A stretch of DNA of 64,000 bases from Acidobacteriota bacterium (GTDB taxonomy: Bacteria; Acidobacteriota; Holophagae; Acanthopleuribacterales; Acanthopleuribacteraceae): the NCBI GenBank assembly GCA_020439745.1, contig JAGQSC010000019.1, forward strand, positions 1 through 64,000, read 5' to 3'. The notes under the pieces are model-generated. The model was given only the letters and a program-made list of their open reading frames with translations, was not told the DNA's origin and did no database searches. Made by a program: the position numbers and the translations under genes. Positions 51,774 through 62,323 of the stretch are shown here, piece after piece (within the stretch, counting starts at the first letter, position 1; each line of letters opens with the position of its first letter).

Positions 51774-53345
51774 CTAGGGATAGGTGTACGAAGACTGAAG
51801 TCCAAGCGGAATACCCAAACCCCAATAGATCAATAAGAAGACGGACCAACTCAACAGGAAAGCGATGCTGTATGGCAACATCATAGACACCAATGTACCG
51901 ATTCCTGTCTTCTTCACGTAACGTTGACAAAAGACCACAACCAATGGGAAGTACGGCATCAGCGGTGTGACAATATTCGATGTGGAATCACCAACGCGGT
52001 AGGCCGCCTGTGTGAGATCCGGCGATATTCCAAGCGGCATTAACATGGGTACGAAGATCGGGCCAATTAAAGCCCACTTTGCAGAAGCTGAGCCCACCAA
52101 CAAATTCACGAATGCCGAAAGGAAAATGATTCCGGTGATTGTTACCTGTGGTGCCAAGTTCATTTCACGCAAGAAGTTGGCGCCCTTTACGGCCAACAGC
52201 GCGCCAATATTCGAATTACCAAATGCGGCAATAAACAGTGCACAAAAGAAGGCCATTACAATGTAGTAACCCATCGTGCGCATGGTCTCGCTCATGTGAT
52301 CAATCATGTCCTTAGACTTCTTATAGACACCACTCACGTAGCCATACACGACACCGGGTAACAGGAACAACAAGAAGATCAAGGGGACAATAGACCTCAT
52401 GATCGGCGCCTTAAAATCTGTGATGGCTCCGTCGGGACCTCGCATGGGCGAATCCTGGGGCCACACGATAACCGCCAGGAAGATCAAGCCAACGATCATG
52501 GCCAAACTGGCCCACATGAATGCCTTCTTTTCGGTGGCTGAAAGGTCGTGCATTTTGGGAATCTCGTCTGGGTCGCCATCGATTTCAGCGTGGGCTAAGC
52601 GAGGTTCTACAATTCGGTCAGTGAGATACCAACCAACCAATACGATCAAGAGACTACTCGCCCCAGTAAAGAAGATATTGCATAGAGGATTTACCTGAAT
52701 ATCGGGGTCTATGATCTGTGCTGCTGCTTGTGTAAAAGACTGCAGCAGAGGATCGATCCCAGATGGAATGAAGTTGGCACTGAACCCGCCTGAGACGCCC
52801 GCAAAAGCAGCTGCGATCCCGGCCAAGGGGTGACGCCCTGCGGCAAAAAAAATCACGCCACCAAGAGGAATCACCAGTACATAACCCGCATCTGTGGCAG
52901 TATGGCTGACAATCGCCACGAGTATGAGCATGGGGGTTAAGAGCGACTTGGGTGTGAAACTCAACAAATACTTCAACCCCGCGCTGATATAACCGGAATG
53001 CTCTGCCACGCCCACGCCCAACATAGCCACCAGAACAATGCCCAATGGTGCAAAACTGGTAAAGGTCTTCACCATGTTCGCAAGAAACTCGGCCATCACA
53101 GGCCCCGACAACTGATTGATCACCTTGATAGCCGAACCATCTGGATTATCTGGTGTTACCGACCTCGGATCGATTTCCGTAAAAGACATAGGCGCCAGCA
53201 CCGCAGACAACAACCAAATGGCGACCATAGCGACTAAAAAGAGAATCGCAGGGTCTGGAAGTTTATTACCAATGCGTTCAATCCAATCGAGTGCTTTCAC
53301 CAACCAACCATTGGTTTCAGCACTTTTGACCTGTTCCTCACTCAT
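51774..53345 (-). CDS. AbgT-family transporter
   Basis: 523 residues, about 11-13 membrane helices. The family's start GWLVKALDWIERIGNKLPDPAIL and the helical-hairpin core VFVNLLVGSASAKWALIGPIFVP type segments are present, including SGGFSANFIPSGIDPLLQSF. AbgT proteins import p-aminobenzoyl-glutamate or export antimetabolites such as sulfonamides using ion gradients. GAGGAGC before the ATG fixes the start. No abgAB hydrolase genes lie nearby, so the substrate is not settled. Transcribed alone. Confidence 0.92.
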   Translation of the reverse strand: MSEEQVKSAETNGWLVKALDWIERIGNKLPDPAILFLVAMVAIWLLSAVLAPMSFTEIDPRSVTPDNPDGSAIKVINQLSGPVMAEFLANMVKTFTSFAPLGIVLVAMLGVGVAEHSGYISAGLKYLLSFTPKSLLTPMLILVAIVSHTATDAGYVLVIPLGGVIFFAAGRHPLAGIAAAFAGVSGGFSANFIPSGIDPLLQSFTQAAAQIIDPDIQVNPLCNIFFTGASSLLIVLVGWYLTDRIVEPRLAHAEIDGDPDEIPKMHDLSATEKKAFMWASLAMIVGLIFLAVIVWPQDSPMRGPDGAITDFKAPIMRSIVPLIFLLFLLPGVVYGYVSGVYKKSKDMIDHMSETMRTMGYYIVMAFFCALFIAAFGNSNIGALLAVKGANFLREMNLAPQVTITGIIFLSAFVNLLVGSASAKWALIGPIFVPMLMPLGISPDLTQAAYRVGDSTSNIVTPLMPYFPLVVVFCQRYVKKTGIGTLVSMMLPYSIAFLLSWSVFLLIYWGLGIPLGLQSSYTYP

Positions 53346-53427
53346 ACTGCTCCTCTTTAAGAATCAAGATATGTTCATAGTCGTCTAGATCTAGTTTAGC
53401 AAGACTCGTGAACGCAATAACGCGCCC

Positions 53428-55230
53428 TTATTCAAACAGTTCAAGTTGTTGGGACGTGGGTTCGGTTACAGATTGACCCCTGCGAAACTGGGTACGAAGA
53501 CCCGAGGCACGTTCCACACGTCGATCAATTGCTGCAAGAATAGTCGGGACGGAGCCAAAGATGCTCACCTTCTCCTGGGCACGCGTTAAGCCTGTATACA
53601 CGAGTTCACGGGTCATGATGGGTGATACCCAATCGGGAAATACCAATCCCACATGACGCCATTCACTGCCTTGACTTTTGTGGATCGTTAAGGCGTATGC
53701 GGTCTCGCAAGCCGGTAATTGAATGGGATTGAATGACCGAAGAAGACCGTCAGAACCCAGAAAACCCACGCGCGATGCTCCATCGGCTTGGCGGAACACC
53801 ACCCCCATATCACCGTTAAACAGATCAAGCTGTTGATGGTTTTGTGTCATTATGACCGGCCTACCTGAGTACCATTTGGCACCAGTCTTTACCAATCCCT
53901 TCTCCATGAGCAACGACTCGATCAATGTGTTCAAAGCCAATGATCCAAAACGGCCATATCGATGGGCACACAATAGACGACATTCACTTTGGCGCGCCAG
54001 CAAATCCATCGGATCGTCACCGCCAAGATCGCCAAAGTGTTCCATGATCCAGTTCTCAAAATCTCTGCTATTGATCGCGCTTCCGAACAACTCAATATCA
54101 TCACAGGTGGTGAGCAACTGTTCACATTTTTCTTTTAGCCCACCTCGAATGGCGTGGGTCAACCGGCCCAGTTGACTGGACGCATCGATTCGATAACTAG
54201 TTTTCAAAACGACCACGTGATTGTTCAGGTTAGGTTCGGCCCGGCTCAACCAATCACGACTTAGATGCTCATCTTCCACAAGATCCCCTAAGACTGAACC
54301 GACCTCGATCGACGACAATTGATGGTGATCACCCAACAGGATCAAACGAGTCTCGGACCTTAGACTTTGGGTCAACTTGGTCATTAATGGCAGATCAACC
54401 ATGGAGCATTCGTCGACTATGACCAGATCAAAGGAGAGAGGATTCGTCGCGTTATGTCTAAACTCGGTTGGGGCGAATGGCTGGTATCCCAGCAGTCGAT
54501 GAATCGTACTGGTTTCGTTCGGCAGATATTGGGCTAACCCAACAAGATCCTTTGGCAACAACTTCACTTGAGACTGAATAGAGGACATCAAACGCGATGC
54601 AGCCTTGCCTGTAGGCGCCAATAACGCCATACGTGGTAGCGATCGACCCCCAGCCAATGCGCGTTGAATGTACAACAACAAAAGGCGCGTGACGACCGTG
54701 GTTTTTCCTGTACCCGGTCCGCCTGTAATAATCGCCAAGGGACTGCGAACGGACACAAAAGCCGCGTCACGTTGATGTTCATCGAACAGATCTGCTGGAA
54801 AGAATCTGAGGATTTGCGCTCGGACTTCTGCATCGATTTCTGTTTTTGGCATCTTGATCCGCGCGTTCAAAAACTGGGTAAACTGCTGTTCATACTCCCA
54901 ATATCGCCACATATAAAGGCGCGACTCTCCATCAAAGAAGAAAGGTTTGGGTGACTGCCCATCCGGCATCGCTACCAAACCTGACTTCTTGAGACAGTTG
55001 AGCCAATCTCGAGGATTTGGCCAAGATAGATTGTGCGATTCGCCATGGACATCCCACTGGGTGGGTAACCGAGCGAGATCAAAACAACTACTACCCTGTT
55101 CGACGGCTCGGCACACCAAGGCAAATGCCAACTTTTCATGCTCGCTGACCTTGGCCAGCCGCCCAAATGTCTCCGCAAAACACACATGCCCATTGGACAA
55201 GAACCCCATCTCGATCCATTTCCGCCACAT
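53428..55230 (-). CDS. recD: RecBCD enzyme subunit RecD (exodeoxyribonuclease V alpha)
   Basis: 600 residues, fast 5'-3' SF1B helicase motor. Walker A is ITGGPGTGKTTVV, motif II VDECSMVDLPLM, then GDHHQLSSIEVGSVLGD and the late motif ALTIHKSQGSEW with LVYTGLTRAQEKVSIFG. The N-terminal 140 residues match the RecD-type start that contacts RecC. ATG 55230 shares one base with the recB stop (TGATG); an in-frame GTG at 55245 is less likely. It ends the recC-recB-recD operon. Confidence 0.94.
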   Translation of the reverse strand: MWRKWIEMGFLSNGHVCFAETFGRLAKVSEHEKLAFALVCRAVEQGSSCFDLARLPTQWDVHGESHNLSWPNPRDWLNCLKKSGLVAMPDGQSPKPFFFDGESRLYMWRYWEYEQQFTQFLNARIKMPKTEIDAEVRAQILRFFPADLFDEHQRDAAFVSVRSPLAIITGGPGTGKTTVVTRLLLLYIQRALAGGRSLPRMALLAPTGKAASRLMSSIQSQVKLLPKDLVGLAQYLPNETSTIHRLLGYQPFAPTEFRHNATNPLSFDLVIVDECSMVDLPLMTKLTQSLRSETRLILLGDHHQLSSIEVGSVLGDLVEDEHLSRDWLSRAEPNLNNHVVVLKTSYRIDASSQLGRLTHAIRGGLKEKCEQLLTTCDDIELFGSAINSRDFENWIMEHFGDLGGDDPMDLLARQSECRLLCAHRYGRFGSLALNTLIESLLMEKGLVKTGAKWYSGRPVIMTQNHQQLDLFNGDMGVVFRQADGASRVGFLGSDGLLRSFNPIQLPACETAYALTIHKSQGSEWRHVGLVFPDWVSPIMTRELVYTGLTRAQEKVSIFGSVPTILAAIDRRVERASGLRTQFRRGQSVTEPTSQQLELFE

Positions 55231-58200
55231 CAACTCAGGCCCCACAACTTGTCGAGTGCCTCAATGCGCTGCTGAGGCGGCCGATCACGGAACACCCCGT
55301 AGGTTGCATCCCCTGTCATGCCGCGAAGAAACAAATAGGCTACGCCCCCGAAGTGAGTCTGATAGTCATAACCGGGCAATGTATGTTTGAGATGGCGGTG
55401 CAAAGCGCTGACATAGATATGGTATTGCAGCACGTAGTGATGTTTCGCCATCACACTCACCAATCTCTCGTGGTGGTAGTCCAGCTGGTGGTCCCCCAAA
55501 TCATTGCTCTTGTAATCGATCACATACCAACGCCCGCGATGCTCGAACACCAGATCCACGATGCCTTTGAGAAAACCTTTCATGGCACGGAAATGAAGTC
55601 TTAAGAGATAGGGGCGATACGCTTGGATTGTAGGTGAACTGGCAACGCTCAAAGCGTCGAGAAGCGACTCAGGGCTGACTTCACCCGTAACCAGCGCCAT
55701 TGGCAACGTGAATGACCATTCGTTCAGGCGTTTCTTTGAGGTCACTTGTGACAGAGTCATCCCATCTTGCTGTAAAGGCGTGGTCACCACAGATTCCATC
55801 ACAGAAAACAGAGGATCGGCCCATTCTTCCGAATAACCGAATCGATTGAGGCTTTCAGTGAATTCTGCTCGCCAATCGGCGGCAGACGAAAAATCAATCA
55901 TTTCCAGGATCCTGTGCAGACAGGTACCTGCATGACTACCTCGTGGGAAGAAGGCCAAGGGTAAGGAGATGGATTCACCTCGCTCATCTTCTGAGGGTTC
56001 GTCCTCGATCCACCCCTTTTGCGCAAGATCAAGGGATTGAGATGTCATCATACTGAAACTGGATTGCATGAGTCCCATTGGTAAAGCTTTGGTTCGCGCC
56101 AGGGCCCTATAGGTCAACTTTTCGATGCTCTTTTGAGTCGGAATGTCACAGCCGGCATCGACAAACTTTTCCATGCGTAACAGTCCAGACCGTCGCCAAA
56201 GTTCTGATACCTCTGATAGTGGCGGCGCCGTTCTTGCGGTGTGCCAATCGCAGATACCCAGAATCAGGCCGTTCAGCGGACTTATCCTCTTTTGGTCACC
56301 TGTGATGACATGAACATACGAACTTGCTCGGGTGAGTGCCACATAAACCAATCGCATGGATTCAGCGGCAGCCGATTGTTCAGCCTGTGCTTGCAGCTGA
56401 AGCCAATAATCGCTATCGGTGAGGCAAATGGATGTCGTTCCCTGGTACGACACCGTCTCAAAGAATTTTGCTTTGTAGCTCCGATACTTCCACATGTAAG
56501 GGCAGAAAACCGCCGGAAACTCAAGTCCCTTGCTTTTGTGAATGGTCATTACCTGGACTGCGTGTTCATCTGTTTCCAGACGCATCTCGTCTTCTGCAGC
56601 CTGTTCGCTGCCAGCCTCGAAAAGCCAGGAGACCAAGCCCGCGGGCCCCAAGTGATGGCGACTGGACATCTCGGACAGTCTTTCGCCAAGATGCAAAATA
56701 TTCGTCACTTTGCGCTCACCGCCCGGTTGCCCAATGAGGCGCGCCTCGATCCCAAACAGGTCCAGCATGGCGCGGAACATGCGGGCAAACCCTTTCTTGT
56801 GCCAAAGGTCGCGTAGGACCTGAAATCGCGATAGCCAATCCATCCACTCCGAGTAACCAGAAACGTTGAGCTGATGCACGTAATTGGCGGTGCAGCCCAG
56901 TAACGTCGTAACCAATGCACGTCGGACCATACCCAAATCATTGCATTCAAGAATGGCCGATAAGATAACGAAAAGATCATCAGCTTCCGATGATCGAAAC
57001 ACCGAACGAGCGCCTTGATAGGCTGCCGGAATCCCTAAGGCACGCAAGGTGCTAATGATCCATGCCGCTTGGTCGTGGTTATCCACCAACACCGCGATGT
57101 CGGCTGCAAGCAGCGGGCGCCCGTCTACTGTCGGCCGTTCCGCCAGAAATCGAGCAATAGCAGCGGCTGCAGCCGAAGCCGCTTTCTGCTCATTCAGTTC
57201 GTCTTGTTCGATCACTGATACATTGAAAGGGATGATTACTTCACCATCGACACAGATCTCTTTGACATCAGCATGGGCAGAGCCGACACGGTGATAGTCA
57301 ATACCTTCCACAAGAAAAGGCGACAAGCCGTTTTCTAAAGGGAACAATGACCTTAGGAACAAACCATTAATCGCAGACACCAGTTGTCCCGACGAACGCC
57401 AATTCGTCGTTAACCGATGGACGGTTGTGCTGGAATTTCTTGCTGCTCTGAGGTAGGAGTCCACATCGGCATTGCGAAAGGCATAGATGGATTGTTTGGG
57501 ATCACCGATCATGAATAGACACCCATGATCACCATAAATACGTTCAAGCACACGAGCCTGCACGGGGTCAGTATCCTGGTATTCATCCACAATGGCATAG
57601 GGAATTCGATCCCGGATCTTTTGCACCAATTCCACACCCGATTTGCCCGACAAAGCAGCGTCCACACGACTTAACAGGTCATCGTGATAGACGGCGTGCT
57701 CGCGATTCTTGCGCAGAGCTAGCTCCTGTCGGGCGAACGCCGCGAATTCGACCAAGAACCGCTGGCTCCAGGCGCGTGCACACGCCAAAAGGTTCCTCGC
57801 CAGATGTACCAGCTCGTGATCAAAGCCGATAGAGTCCGCCTGTTCGGTTACCGAAACACACGCATCCTTAACCAAGGACATGGCGTCATCTTCAAGTTTT
57901 GACCACCGTTTGAGGGTGCTGTGGTGGATCTTGGCTGTGCGGGCAGCCGCTTTGATTTCAGCTTCACGATCCAGCCAAAACGCCCGAATGCGTTGGTGAC
58001 ATACACCCACCGACTCCAGGTGGGCGGGAGGGCTGTCAGCCAAGATAGGCATTCTGGGATCCGCACAAACACGAGCCGCAAACTTTGCCAAATCCATATT
58101 TGTGGGTAGTTCACCAATGGTTTCCGGGTCGAGTGAATAGGTGAACCGAACAATGAAGTCGTGCTTCAACTCGCTTAACCAACGGTCTTGTTGGGTCACC

Positions 58201-58553
58201 AACTCCCAATCGGACATGGAATCGGTATGGAGTGGAAATTCCCGCAATACGCGGCTACAAAATCCATGGATCGTGCTGATCCGCGCCCGATCAAAAGAGT
58301 TCATCGCCGTCTGGAGCGATGATTTGTGTGGTTTATCTTTGATTAATTCATCTGCTAGTGATGAACGGATCCGTTCCACTAATTCTGCAGTCGCCATTTC
58401 AGTGAATGTGACCACCAGTACCTTGTCTACATCGCCACCGAGTTGGCGCATCAAACGCAGATACAACTGCATAACACAGTAAGTTTTACCTGTTCCGGCA
58501 CTGGCTTCAATCAAGTGGCGGCCCGCCAGGGGAACCGTTTCAGGATTGAACAT
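55230..58553 (-). CDS. recB: RecBCD enzyme subunit RecB (exodeoxyribonuclease V beta)
   Basis: 1107 residues, UvrD-like 3'-5' helicase with C-terminal nuclease. Walker A IEASAGTGKTY, motif II AIVDEYQDTDPVQ, QVMTIHKSKGLEF and VYVALTRAS mark the motor. The nuclease domain (about 890-1107) has GSHAGTCLHRILE, GIVDLVFEHRG and VIDYKSN (Asp..Asp..Lys catalytic set), so it looks active. It is shorter than the E. coli enzyme (about 1180). ATG 58553 lies within the recC end (14-base overlap) and begins right at the family's N-terminus. Confidence 0.96.
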   Translation of the reverse strand: MFNPETVPLAGRHLIEASAGTGKTYCVMQLYLRLMRQLGGDVDKVLVVTFTEMATAELVERIRSSLADELIKDKPHKSSLQTAMNSFDRARISTIHGFCSRVLREFPLHTDSMSDWELVTQQDRWLSELKHDFIVRFTYSLDPETIGELPTNMDLAKFAARVCADPRMPILADSPPAHLESVGVCHQRIRAFWLDREAEIKAAARTAKIHHSTLKRWSKLEDDAMSLVKDACVSVTEQADSIGFDHELVHLARNLLACARAWSQRFLVEFAAFARQELALRKNREHAVYHDDLLSRVDAALSGKSGVELVQKIRDRIPYAIVDEYQDTDPVQARVLERIYGDHGCLFMIGDPKQSIYAFRNADVDSYLRAARNSSTTVHRLTTNWRSSGQLVSAINGLFLRSLFPLENGLSPFLVEGIDYHRVGSAHADVKEICVDGEVIIPFNVSVIEQDELNEQKAASAAAAAIARFLAERPTVDGRPLLAADIAVLVDNHDQAAWIISTLRALGIPAAYQGARSVFRSSEADDLFVILSAILECNDLGMVRRALVTTLLGCTANYVHQLNVSGYSEWMDWLSRFQVLRDLWHKKGFARMFRAMLDLFGIEARLIGQPGGERKVTNILHLGERLSEMSSRHHLGPAGLVSWLFEAGSEQAAEDEMRLETDEHAVQVMTIHKSKGLEFPAVFCPYMWKYRSYKAKFFETVSYQGTTSICLTDSDYWLQLQAQAEQSAAAESMRLVYVALTRASSYVHVITGDQKRISPLNGLILGICDWHTARTAPPLSEVSELWRRSGLLRMEKFVDAGCDIPTQKSIEKLTYRALARTKALPMGLMQSSFSMMTSQSLDLAQKGWIEDEPSEDERGESISLPLAFFPRGSHAGTCLHRILEMIDFSSAADWRAEFTESLNRFGYSEEWADPLFSVMESVVTTPLQQDGMTLSQVTSKKRLNEWSFTLPMALVTGEVSPESLLDALSVASSPTIQAYRPYLLRLHFRAMKGFLKGIVDLVFEHRGRWYVIDYKSNDLGDHQLDYHHERLVSVMAKHHYVLQYHIYVSALHRHLKHTLPGYDYQTHFGGVAYLFLRGMTGDATYGVFRDRPPQQRIEALDKLWGLS

Positions 58554-61500
58554 GACAATATGCCTGCAAGGGCTCAAAGACGTCCCTCACCAAGTCACAG
58601 AATTCTTGAGCCACTGATGAGGGTTCAGGGAAGAAACGCACCCAAAACTCATCAGACTCACCCTCCAATGCCTTCACAAACCGATCCATGAGGTCATGGT
58701 CTTCACGAGCAACCAGTTTCCAGCCTAGTTCAGGTCTTAAGGGAACCGGCTTTTGCAACCCTCGTTGGTAGATCTGGACGATGCGTTGCAACAGATCTTG
58801 TGGGTGATCAGGCACCTTCATTAAGTAAGTCTTGATCTTGATGCGGTCCTTGTTCTTCTCATAAAAAACATGGCGCGCTTGCCAATCAAACGACTCGAAG
58901 GAAGCGATAGCCAGCAACTGGATCCATGTGGCCAGCAGATGTTTTCCGGTAGGATTGGCTACGTTAAAACGAACCAGAGTCCCACCTACCCAATCCGCGA
59001 TCGAACCCGAAAGGACAACGCCATCCAAATGCACTTGGATCTGTTTGGGTGCCTGTCTGGGTTCATACCAGTGCATTTGAAGTTCGTGGTACATGGGAAT
59101 GACGATACGTTCTAAATCCAGATAAACCCGTTCTCCGAGACTGCCATGTGGCAACATCCCTTTGGCCGAGAGGATTTCGCGACCGGCGGGAATATGGAAC
59201 AACTTGTTGCGGATGAGTAGCTTCGCCGCATCACTGCGACTGAGTGGATCAAGCGCGATGAGTTCATCTTGGACCAATTCTCGATGATGCAGACGCGTGC
59301 TAACACCTAGCTGTTGTCTGAGAAAAGCATCAACCGGATCTTTAAAGAACCGGACCAATGCGCTCAGATCCACGGTTTCTGGCGGCTTGATGTCCAGTGA
59401 TTCGCGACACAACGGTGGTGGTGGAGAGGGCGGACTGGATCGTTTCTGAGCCACACTGGCATGTTCGACCACGAAGCTGAATAAGCGAGGATCTGTCCGC
59501 TCGAAATAATGGCGGCTAAACCGTTGGAGCGGATGGCGAACCACCAACCTATCCCAAATGAGGTCTGCTCCATTAGCGGTCGTGGTACGCGCTGCGATGG
59601 CGTCCCACAATGCACAAACGACAACTGACGGCGGCATCGACCGATTGTCTTTGAGGCTTTGCCCCACATAGAAAAGCCAGAGCTTCTCGCGCGCAGAAAG
59701 AATCGTCTCCAGGAAGAGGTACAGATCATCATTGCGCTGAGACCGGTCGCCTATTCGTCGGTTCTGCGCCATGTGATCAAACGTGTCCCTCACCTCGTTG
59801 CGAGGAAAGGTACTTTCATTGAGACCCAATAGACAAATCACGCGAAAAGGAAGTGCACGCATAGGCAGCAGCGCACAAAAAGACACACCGTGGTTCATGA
59901 ACCTTGATCGCACGACGGATTCGGCCAGCTGGCGTTTGATGAACCAAATAACCGTAGCGATTGAGAACAAGTCGCCTGAAGCCGGAGCATGGACTCTCAT
60001 TTCTTGAACAACTTGTCTCAGACAATAGATCTCATAGGCCGAGTGATGGTCTGGCTCAAAGAAGTCTGTGATGAATCGATCCATCAAATCGCACCAGGCG
60101 CTCATGCTCAATATAGACGAAGCATCTCGATGGGCCGCCATGAGAACCTCTGTGAATTGGGACAGTCTTCCCAACAGATTCATGTCCATCCCTTCCACGT
60201 GGTCATATCCCAATCGGTCATGGAACAGCCGATAATCACGTCCCGGGAAGCAATATCCAATGAAGAGACGGTCTAGAGCGAATTGCCAAGTATGGGCATC
60301 GTTCCCAGGCTGGTCCAATTGGTGCCGATGCTGACGGTCACGACCCCAGCGCAGCCCACAATTCATCAGCCAATTTGATATTTGGTCTAGATCGTCAGCT
60401 TCCAATCCAAATTTCTGACTGATAGGTGGGTGGGCCAAGAAGTCCATCACTTCGGGTGCGCCCAAACGGGAAGAACACAACTGGAGCAGCTTCAGAAACC
60501 CGGATATGACCGGTGAATCGTCGCTTTGCGCCCGATCTGAGACCGTGAATGGAATAAATAGTGGGTGTTTGGGGTCGTGACCAAATACAGACTCTATGAT
60601 CGGTGCGTACTGATTGATATCCGGTGCCATCACTAGCACCTCATGGGGGGCCACGTCTGTGGTCTCAAACAAATGAAGCAATCGATCGCGTAGTACTTCA
60701 ACTTCACGAGTGGAAGAATGACAACTATGGCATTGAACAGACGTGTCGTCAGACAACATGGGAACGCGTTCAATTTCTGCCATGGGCCTGGCATGGAAGA
60801 TATCCGACTGTATGCGGCCGAGCAGTGTCTCGCGCGACGGCTCTTCGAAAAAATCCACATCGGCTTGGATATAGGGTTCCGCCTCCAACATGGACTGAAA
60901 ATCACGTCCTACCAGGCCGTATGCACCCAATAAATCAGAATCGGCATGATCCCTTTTTGTGCGCGATGTATTTGTATGTCCCCAAAAAAAGGCAGAAGGC
61001 GCATGCACAAAAACATGCACCAAACAATGATCGGAAACGGCTCGCAGGATCTGCAGGTAAAGCGGAGAAAGCGTAGGCGGCGCGAAGACCGAAATCCGCC
61101 TGGGCAAGGACGCGCTTGGTAAGGCCGTAACAAATGACTGGACCAACCTTACCGGTGACTCGCGCAAGTGCTCGGTTACGGTGCGCCATAGGTCCGACTG
61201 CCAATCCTTGGAGGATTGTTGCTCCCAGTGCGCCAACATATCCATTCGATAAACGGTGTATTGCTCGAATAGGTGCGCCATTTTTGCGGCAAACTGCAAT
61301 CGCCGATCTGGACTTTCGCCCATCGAGGCGCGAATCGGCTCGTACAAAGGCATCGACAACCGCTGCTTCAAAGCCTCAAGCACGTCCCAAACCAGTCGGT
61401 CGCGACCGAAACGCGACATGGCATCAGTACCTAGAACCGATGTAACAAGATCGGTGATCAGAGCTCGCGGGAATGGAAACGAAACGCAGGCACAAATGCC

Positions 61501-61662
61501 ACTGTCCTTCGCAATCTCTCGGGACAGCCAGGTGGCCATGGCATTGCTCTGAACGACGACAATGTCCTGTTCAAGCGGCAAGGGAGCCGGATGTCGGAGC
61601 CAAACCCCTAAGGCCTCGCCCAATCGTTCTAGCCGATTGCTTTGAGTGATGATTAAAGCCAT
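58540..61662 (-). CDS. recC: RecBCD enzyme subunit RecC (exodeoxyribonuclease V gamma)
   Basis: 1040 residues. RecC recognises the recombination hotspot sequence and holds the complex; its helicase domains are inactive. Family blocks are QSNRLERLGEALGVWL at the start, VVQSNAMATWLSREIA, VFAPPTLSPLYLQIL, MAPDINQYAPII and ICLLGLNESTFPR. ATG 61662 starts the protein at the conserved first strand (ALIITQSN). The earlier frame start at 61800 would run into the divergent operon. No strong ribosome binding site was seen. First gene of recC-recB-recD. Confidence 0.93.
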   Translation of the reverse strand: MALIITQSNRLERLGEALGVWLRHPAPLPLEQDIVVVQSNAMATWLSREIAKDSGICACVSFPFPRALITDLVTSVLGTDAMSRFGRDRLVWDVLEALKQRLSMPLYEPIRASMGESPDRRLQFAAKMAHLFEQYTVYRMDMLAHWEQQSSKDWQSDLWRTVTEHLRESPVRLVQSFVTALPSASLPRRISVFAPPTLSPLYLQILRAVSDHCLVHVFVHAPSAFFWGHTNTSRTKRDHADSDLLGAYGLVGRDFQSMLEAEPYIQADVDFFEEPSRETLLGRIQSDIFHARPMAEIERVPMLSDDTSVQCHSCHSSTREVEVLRDRLLHLFETTDVAPHEVLVMAPDINQYAPIIESVFGHDPKHPLFIPFTVSDRAQSDDSPVISGFLKLLQLCSSRLGAPEVMDFLAHPPISQKFGLEADDLDQISNWLMNCGLRWGRDRQHRHQLDQPGNDAHTWQFALDRLFIGYCFPGRDYRLFHDRLGYDHVEGMDMNLLGRLSQFTEVLMAAHRDASSILSMSAWCDLMDRFITDFFEPDHHSAYEIYCLRQVVQEMRVHAPASGDLFSIATVIWFIKRQLAESVVRSRFMNHGVSFCALLPMRALPFRVICLLGLNESTFPRNEVRDTFDHMAQNRRIGDRSQRNDDLYLFLETILSAREKLWLFYVGQSLKDNRSMPPSVVVCALWDAIAARTTTANGADLIWDRLVVRHPLQRFSRHYFERTDPRLFSFVVEHASVAQKRSSPPSPPPPLCRESLDIKPPETVDLSALVRFFKDPVDAFLRQQLGVSTRLHHRELVQDELIALDPLSRSDAAKLLIRNKLFHIPAGREILSAKGMLPHGSLGERVYLDLERIVIPMYHELQMHWYEPRQAPKQIQVHLDGVVLSGSIADWVGGTLVRFNVANPTGKHLLATWIQLLAIASFESFDWQARHVFYEKNKDRIKIKTYLMKVPDHPQDLLQRIVQIYQRGLQKPVPLRPELGWKLVAREDHDLMDRFVKALEGESDEFWVRFFPEPSSVAQEFCDLVRDVFEPLQAYCHVQS

Positions 61663-61726
61663 GACCGTTGCCGTTTCATATCTGGCTGATATTATAGTGG
61701 CCAGCAACTTATCGGGTGATGATTCA

Positions 61727-62317
61727 ATGGCTCGCAAACTGAAACTCCTTTTGGATGACGTGGAGTATGAGTGCACGGTGGACAAATTGGATCGCGGCAA
61801 GCTTTACGGCCATAAAGAAGTCAGTGTGCGCGCCACTGACCACACACCACTGACGAAAGCCTATCTTGATGATTGGGGCAGCGTCTTAATCCACTCCACC
61901 GGCATGGGCTATATCGATGAGGGGTGGCAATGGTGCGATCGTAGCTCACTAGAGCCCGTCGACAACCTAGGCCAACCCATCGAACAGTTCCCATCCACCT
62001 TTGATGGGCCTGTGACGCTTCAGCAGAAAGCAACATTGGACGATTTCTTTATGCATGAAGTTGATAGCGTTTACATCCTGAGGGGCCAGCGCATCCCTGA
62101 ACTTATCGAGATCCTTTCTCAGATGGAGGGCATGTTTGTTTTCCCTTTTAACTACCGGGCGGGACACTCCCCGAAATCGGCGTTTGTGAATCCGGCCGAC
62201 GACGCCCTTTTTCTCATGGTTGCCGAACCTACTGAGGCCACCTTTCTCGACCGTCCACAACGCTTTGAAATCGAAGATATGGACGACGAAGATGAACTTG
62301 ACTTCAGCATGATGTGA
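61727..62317 (+). CDS. unknown protein, first gene of the ligase cassette
   Basis: 196 residues, soluble. It begins with KLKLLLDDVEYECTVDKLDR and GKLYGHKEVSVRA and has a conserved-looking middle (GMGYIDEGWQW, QFPSTFDGPVTLQQ, VDSVYIL). A hydrophobic GMFVFPFNYRAGHSPKSAF and an acidic C-terminus ending DELDFSMM follow. No catalytic motif stands out. I have the impression of a widespread family of unknown role but cannot name it. ATG 61727 has GGGTGAT 6-8 bases upstream. It diverges from recC across 64 bases and precedes the next gene by 6 bases, so one operon with the ligase-like gene is likely. Confidence 0.72.
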   Translation: MARKLKLLLDDVEYECTVDKLDRGKLYGHKEVSVRATDHTPLTKAYLDDWGSVLIHSTGMGYIDEGWQWCDRSSLEPVDNLGQPIEQFPSTFDGPVTLQQKATLDDFFMHEVDSVYILRGQRIPELIEILSQMEGMFVFPFNYRAGHSPKSAFVNPADDALFLMVAEPTEATFLDRPQRFEIEDMDDEDELDFSMM

Positions 62318-62323
62318 GGACGA

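Noticed and set aside
55167-55604. 145-codon + strand frame at the recB/recD junction
   Set aside because: It is a shadow of two well-supported minus-strand genes with a one-base overlap.
61646-61800. Longer forms of recC (start 61800) and of the first cassette gene (start 61646)
   Set aside because: Both would overlap the opposing gene; the shorter starts begin at conserved first strands, and the cassette gene's ATG has a usable ribosome binding site.
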